A stretch of 64,000 bases of DNA, taken from assembly GCF_020447305.1 (NCBI RefSeq), contig NZ_CP095732.1:1210501-1274500 (forward strand). The letters are read 5' to 3'. The notes beneath the pieces are model-generated. The model saw nothing but the letters and a program-made list of their open reading frames with translations, searched no databases and was not told the origin of the DNA. Position 1 is the stretch's first letter; each line of letters starts with the position of its first letter. The position numbers were made by a program, and so were the translations under genes. Of this stretch, positions 60,508-64,000 are shown piece after piece. Origin of the DNA: Abyssibius alkaniclasticus (GTDB lineage Bacteria; Pseudomonadota; Alphaproteobacteria; Rhodobacterales; Rhodobacteraceae).

Positions 60508-61545
60508 GTGAAAACCCAAAGCATTCTACTCGCAGCCGTTGCCGCTGTTGCCGCAACCGCCGCAATGGCGCAGACACGGAGCGAAATCCGTATCGTCGGC
60601 TCGTCCACTGTGTTCCCCTACACGCAAGCCGTGTCTGAACAATTCGCCAACCTGACCGGCATGTCCTCGCCGATCGTTGAAAGCACCGGCACCGGTGGCG
60701 GTATGCAGATTTTCTGTGGCGGCATCGGTGAAGCGTTTCCCGACATTACCGGCGCATCGCGTGCCATGAAAGCATCGGAATTTGAACTCTGCGCCGAAAA
60801 TGGCGTAACCGATATCACGGAAGCCAATATCGGCTCGGACGGCCTGTCGATCGCGATTTCGAACGCGAATGATTTCGCATGGGATCTGACACGTGCAGAG
60901 ATCTATCTTGCGCTGGCCGCAGAAGTTCCGGTTGACGGCGAATGGGGCCCGAACCCCTACACGATGTGGTCGCAGATCGACGCGCGCCTGCCCGAAGTCG
61001 AGATCATCGTGCTTGGCCCGCCGCCAACCTCGGGCACACGCGATGCTTTTGTCGAGCTTGCAATGTGGGCTGGCTGCGAAGAACTGGACTATGTTGCCAA
61101 CGGTGGCTTCGACGGTGACTGGGTTGAAGAAAACTGCTCGCGTATGCGCACCGATGGTCCGTTCATCGAAGCCGGTGAGAACGACAACCTGATCGTTCAG
61201 CGCCTGAACTCCGATACGAATGCATTGGGTATTTTCGGCTACTCGTTCCTGTATGAAAACCTCGACACGCTCAAGCCGGTTCTCGTTGAAGGCGCCGAGC
61301 CGAACCCGGATACCATCGCTTCGGGCGAATATCCGATCTCGCGCCCGCTGTTCATCTACATCAAGAACGCACATCGCGGTGTTATCCCCGGCCTGAACGA
61401 GTTCATCGAAGAATACATGTCTGAAGATGCGATGGCGCCGGGTGGTTACCTGACCGAGCGTGGCATGGTTGCGCTTTCTGATGCGGCGCGCGCCGAAGTT
61501 CAGGACAATGTTCTTTCTGGCAAAACCATGATGGCTCCGGAATAA
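60508..61545 (+). CDS. pstS: Phosphate-binding periplasmic protein PstS
   Basis: A 345-residue solute-binding protein for high-affinity phosphate uptake. It starts at GTG 60508 behind a GGAG site, giving a signal peptide that ends 'AAMAQ'. The phosphate pocket is in 'IVGSSTVFPYTQAV' and 'ESTGTGGGMQIFC', followed by 'DITGASRAMK' and later 'PPTSGTRDAFVELAM'. A Pho box lies upstream. An ATG 18 codons earlier would destroy the signal peptide and overlap the leader. Base composition is less GC-rich than the flanks, as in a highly expressed gene. Confidence 0.95.
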   Translation: MKTQSILLAAVAAVAATAAMAQTRSEIRIVGSSTVFPYTQAVSEQFANLTGMSSPIVESTGTGGGMQIFCGGIGEAFPDITGASRAMKASEFELCAENGVTDITEANIGSDGLSIAISNANDFAWDLTRAEIYLALAAEVPVDGEWGPNPYTMWSQIDARLPEVEIIVLGPPPTSGTRDAFVELAMWAGCEELDYVANGGFDGDWVEENCSRMRTDGPFIEAGENDNLIVQRLNSDTNALGIFGYSFLYENLDTLKPVLVEGAEPNPDTIASGEYPISRPLFIYIKNAHRGVIPGLNEFIEEYMSEDAMAPGGYLTERGMVALSDAARAEVQDNVLSGKTMMAPE

Positions 61546-61564
61546 TCCGGTCAATCCAATCGAT

Positions 61565-61589
61565 CCGCCCGGGCATGACGCTCGGGCGG
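61565..61589 (+). other. Intercistronic hairpin between pstS and pstC
   Basis: CCGCCCGGGC (61565-61574) pairs with GCTCGGGCGG (61580-61589), a 10-bp stem with one G-U wobble and a 5-base loop. No T-run follows, so it should protect the pstS 3' end from exonucleases and so give more PstS than PstC rather than fully ending transcription. Confidence 0.7.
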
Positions 61590-61618
61590 GTTTCGACTTC
61601 TGCGCACCGGGAACAGCT

Positions 61619-62995
61619 ATGACACTGCTCGCCTTTCTTTTGCTTTTTACCGCCGCCATTCTGGGGTATCTGATAAACCGGCGTGCGGCGTTCCTTATCC
61701 GTAAAAGCGGTGGCAAGCTGCATTCACTGACCGGGTTCCACAGCATGTATGCGCTGCTGGTCGTTCTGGTCCCGGTATTTGTGCTGATTGTCGTCTGGCT
61801 TGTGCTGAAAGCGCCGGCGATCAACGCGCTCGTCATGTCCGGCCTGCCCGAGGGTGTTCTTGACGGAATGGGAACCGGCGAACTTCAACTGGTGTTTGCC
61901 GAAATCCAGTCACTTGCAGCCGGTCAGGTTTTTGGCACGCCCGAAGACTGGAAGATCGTCGCTGCCGAGCAACTCGTCAGTTATCGCGCCACATCATCCT
62001 GGCTGTTGCTTGTGATCGTGGTCGCCTCTGCGCTGGCATTGATGCTTTATGCGCGCAGCAAGGTCAGCGCGAATTTCCGCGCCCGTCAGAGTGTTGAGAA
62101 GATTATCTCCGGTCTGATGATCTTCTGTTCTGTCGTCGCGGTTTTCACAACCATCGGCATTGTCGCCGCGCTGACTTTCGAAACCTACAAATTCCTGACA
62201 ATGGTGCCGTTAACAGACTTCCTGTTCGGGCTGAACTGGGAGCCGCAGATCCCCATTCGTGAAGACCAGATCGCTGCCGAAGGTGCATTCGGGATTGTTC
62301 CGGTCTTTTTGGGAACGCTCGTTATTGCCACGGTTGCCATGCTGATCGCGCTTCCCATTGGTCTGCTCACCGCGATTTACCTGAACGAATTTGCCTCGCG
62401 CAGGGTGCGCGAAATCGTCAAACCGGTAATGGAAATCCTTTCGGGTGTGCCTACGGTTGTTTATGGCTTCTTTGCCATTCTGGTGGTTGCCCCGGCCATG
62501 CGCAGTTTCGGGCAGTCTATCGGGCTGGATGTTGCACCGAATACCGCGCTTGCAGCCGGTGGTGTGATGGGGCTCATGCTGATCCCGTTTATTTCGTCTT
62601 TTGCCGATGACGCGCTATCGGCTGTTCCCCAGTCGCTGCGCGACGGGGCGCTGGCATTGGGTGCAACGCGCGCCGAAACGGTTCTGGGTGTTCTGTTTCC
62701 TGCCGCAATTCCCGGCATCGTCGGTGGTGTGCTGCTGGCAGTCAGCCGCGCGATTGGCGAAACGATGATCGTGGTCATGGCGGCCGGTCTGATTGCCAAA
62801 CTCACAATCAACCCGCTTGATAGTGTAACCGCCGTGACGGTGCAGATCGTGACACTGCTGATCGGTGATACATCGTTTGACAATCCCAAGACGCTCGCAG
62901 CCTTTGCACTTGGAATGGTGCTGTTTCTTGTCACGCTGATGATCAACATCTTTGCCTTGCGGATTGTCCGCAAGTATCGCGAAATCTACGATTAG
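61619..62995 (+). CDS. pstC: Phosphate ABC transporter permease PstC
   Basis: A 458-residue inner-membrane permease, about 140 residues longer than E. coli PstC (319). The extra N-terminal part holds two or three more membrane segments ('LLAFLLLFTAAILGYLINRR', 'SMYALLVVLVPVFVLIVVWLVLK' in part) and is usual in alphaproteobacteria. The permease core carries the cytoplasmic loop 'SLRDGALALGATRAETVLG' that meets PstB. It is followed by pstA after nine bases. Confidence 0.94.
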   Translation: MTLLAFLLLFTAAILGYLINRRAAFLIRKSGGKLHSLTGFHSMYALLVVLVPVFVLIVVWLVLKAPAINALVMSGLPEGVLDGMGTGELQLVFAEIQSLAAGQVFGTPEDWKIVAAEQLVSYRATSSWLLLVIVVASALALMLYARSKVSANFRARQSVEKIISGLMIFCSVVAVFTTIGIVAALTFETYKFLTMVPLTDFLFGLNWEPQIPIREDQIAAEGAFGIVPVFLGTLVIATVAMLIALPIGLLTAIYLNEFASRRVREIVKPVMEILSGVPTVVYGFFAILVVAPAMRSFGQSIGLDVAPNTALAAGGVMGLMLIPFISSFADDALSAVPQSLRDGALALGATRAETVLGVLFPAAIPGIVGGVLLAVSRAIGETMIVVMAAGLIAKLTINPLDSVTAVTVQIVTLLIGDTSFDNPKTLAAFALGMVLFLVTLMINIFALRIVRKYREIYD

Positions 62996-63004
62996 GGCTT
63001 ATCC

Positions 63005-64000
63005 ATGACCGATACAACAAGCGCCCCAAGTGGCAAACGCCCGACCCGTGCAACCGACGATCTTGTGCGCGCCAGTCTCAAACGCCGTAACCGCAAGCAG
63101 GTGATGATTCAGGCGCTCGGCCTAGCTGCGATCATTTTCGCCATCGGGATGCTCGGCATCCTGATCGCGTCGCTGGTTACAAGCGGTCGTTACGCCTTCA
63201 CGCAAACGCATGTCGAGATTTCGGTCTTTGTCGATCCGGAAGAGATCAGCGAAGAGCGGCTGCCACGCGGCGGGTTCCGCGATGTGCTGGCGGTTGCAAT
63301 GGGCCAGTATTTCCCCGATGTGGACCTGAGCGATCGTGCCGCTGCGCGCGCGCTAACCGCGATACTCTCGGATGGTGCCCAGTTCCAGTTGCGCGACATG
63401 GTTGCCGCCGACCCGACACTCATCGGGCAGACCGTTCGCCTGCGCGTGCCGGTTTCCGATCCGTATGACCAGTTGAACAAAGGCCTGATCGCGCGCGACA
63501 CGCCCGAAGATCGCCGCCGCATAAACGATGCCGAGGTCGAGCGTTTCGACCGGCTCGTCGAACTTGGCCTTGTTTCACGCCCGCTCAACTGGGCGCTGGT
63601 TGCCAATGCCGACTCGCGGTTTCCCGAGCTTGCAGGCTTGAAAGGCGCGCTGGTCGGTTCGTTCTGGGCTTTGCTTGTGTGCTTTCTTATCGCCTTCCCG
63701 CTGGGCATTGGCGCGGCCATCTATCTTGAGGAATTCGCCCCCAAGAACAAATTCAGCGACTTCATCGAGGTCAATATCAACAATCTTGCTGCGGTGCCCT
63801 CGGTTGTGTTCGGTTTGTTGGCGCTTGCGGTGTTCATCGGCTGGTTCGGTATGCCCCGCTCGGCCCCCTTTGTTGGTGGTATGACGCTGGCGCTGATGAC
63901 CATGCCAACGATCATCATTGCAACACGCGTCGCGCTCAAGGCTGTGCCACCATCCATTCGCGAGGCGGCGTTGGGGGTTGGGGCATCCAAACATCAGGTG
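63005..64000 (+). CDS. pstA: Phosphate ABC transporter permease PstA, 5' part
   Basis: The frame opens at ATG 63005, nine bases after the pstC stop, and stays open to the window end, so about 332 N-terminal residues are seen. The protein starts 'MTDTTSAPSGKRPTRATDDL', has a first membrane helix ('LAAIIFAIGMLGILIASLV'), a long periplasmic/DUF3333-type region, and then the permease core with 'FLIAFPLGIGAAIYLEEFAP', 'NINNLAAVPSVVFGLLAL' and 'SIREAALGVGASKHQV', the start of the loop that contacts PstB. The long N-terminal region is typical of alphaproteobacterial PstA. pstB should follow. Confidence 0.92.
   Translation, partial: MTDTTSAPSGKRPTRATDDLVRASLKRRNRKQVMIQALGLAAIIFAIGMLGILIASLVTSGRYAFTQTHVEISVFVDPEEISEERLPRGGFRDVLAVAMGQYFPDVDLSDRAAARALTAILSDGAQFQLRDMVAADPTLIGQTVRLRVPVSDPYDQLNKGLIARDTPEDRRRINDAEVERFDRLVELGLVSRPLNWALVANADSRFPELAGLKGALVGSFWALLVCFLIAFPLGIGAAIYLEEFAPKNKFSDFIEVNINNLAAVPSVVFGLLALAVFIGWFGMPRSAPFVGGMTLALMTMPTIIIATRVALKAVPPSIREAALGVGASKHQV

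Overview
The window is a gene-dense, GC-rich stretch of an alphaproteobacterial chromosome, most likely from the Rhodobacteraceae (Rhodobacter/Roseobacter group). The evidence is a set of lineage markers together: the cell-cycle regulator GcrA, the division-site ATPase MipZ, a DUF2794 protein, a phasin, an aa3-type cytochrome oxidase assembly cluster in the order ctaC-ctaB-small ORF-ctaG-ctaE-surf1, and the order ffh-GNAT-chorismate mutase-rpsP-rimM-trmD-rplS-rpmE. The genus cannot be fixed from the sequence alone. No rRNA, tRNA, CRISPR array, insertion sequence, prophage or plasmid gene was seen, and no gene-free gap exceeds about 220 bases.

Layout. 1-3.3 kb: the end of a type VI secretion locus (tssM fragment, tagF, PP2C phosphatase). 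3.3-9.4 kb: DUF2794, a gamma-glutamyltransferase-like enzyme, recQ, gcrA, argE. 9.5-14.6 kb: a flagellar export operon (lytic transglycosylase, flhA, fliR, flhB, FliJ-like coiled coil). 14.7-18.7 kb: trxC, zapE, an EamA transporter, trhO, DUF1697. 18.9-23.7 kb: the SRP/ribosome-maturation run. 23.7-26.7 kb: mipZ, a SPOR-tailed D-Ala-D-Ala carboxypeptidase, a phasin. 26.8-33.3 kb: clpS, an RsmC-like methyltransferase, an SDR, an MltB-like transglycosylase, rnr, a DUF2238 membrane protein. 33.3-35.3 kb: divergent mntR/mntH. 35.4-41.5 kb: an EEP hydrolase, topA, dprA, tldD. 41.7-46 kb: the cytochrome oxidase cluster. 46-50.6 kb: thrC, an M16 peptidase, a GNAT, an FAD-linked oxidase. 50.7-54.3 kb: a minus-strand salvage operon (flavin reductase, mtnP, nadR-like, apt, GNAT). 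54.5-59 kb: a GNAT, ptsP, lysC, DUF1178. 59.1-64 kb: phoR-pstS-pstC-pstA, with pstA running off the window.

Regulation is the most interesting layer. Four GANTC (CcrM) sites lie within 48 bp upstream of gcrA. The gcrA terminator is encoded antisense inside the end of recQ. A CtrA-like site precedes dprA. Palindromes suggest a PhaR operator at the phasin gene, an MntR operator at mntH and unassigned operators at DUF2794 and trxC. A Pho box lies directly before pstS. Many convergent gene pairs overlap or nearly touch at their stop codons, leaving no room for a conventional terminator between them.

The genes are mostly conserved core functions, and I did not find a clearly new multi-gene system. 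The best leads are regulatory elements and a few small or poorly described proteins (DUF2794, the 127-aa FliJ-like protein, the 67-aa cta protein). All functional calls come from reading motifs and context; no database search was run.
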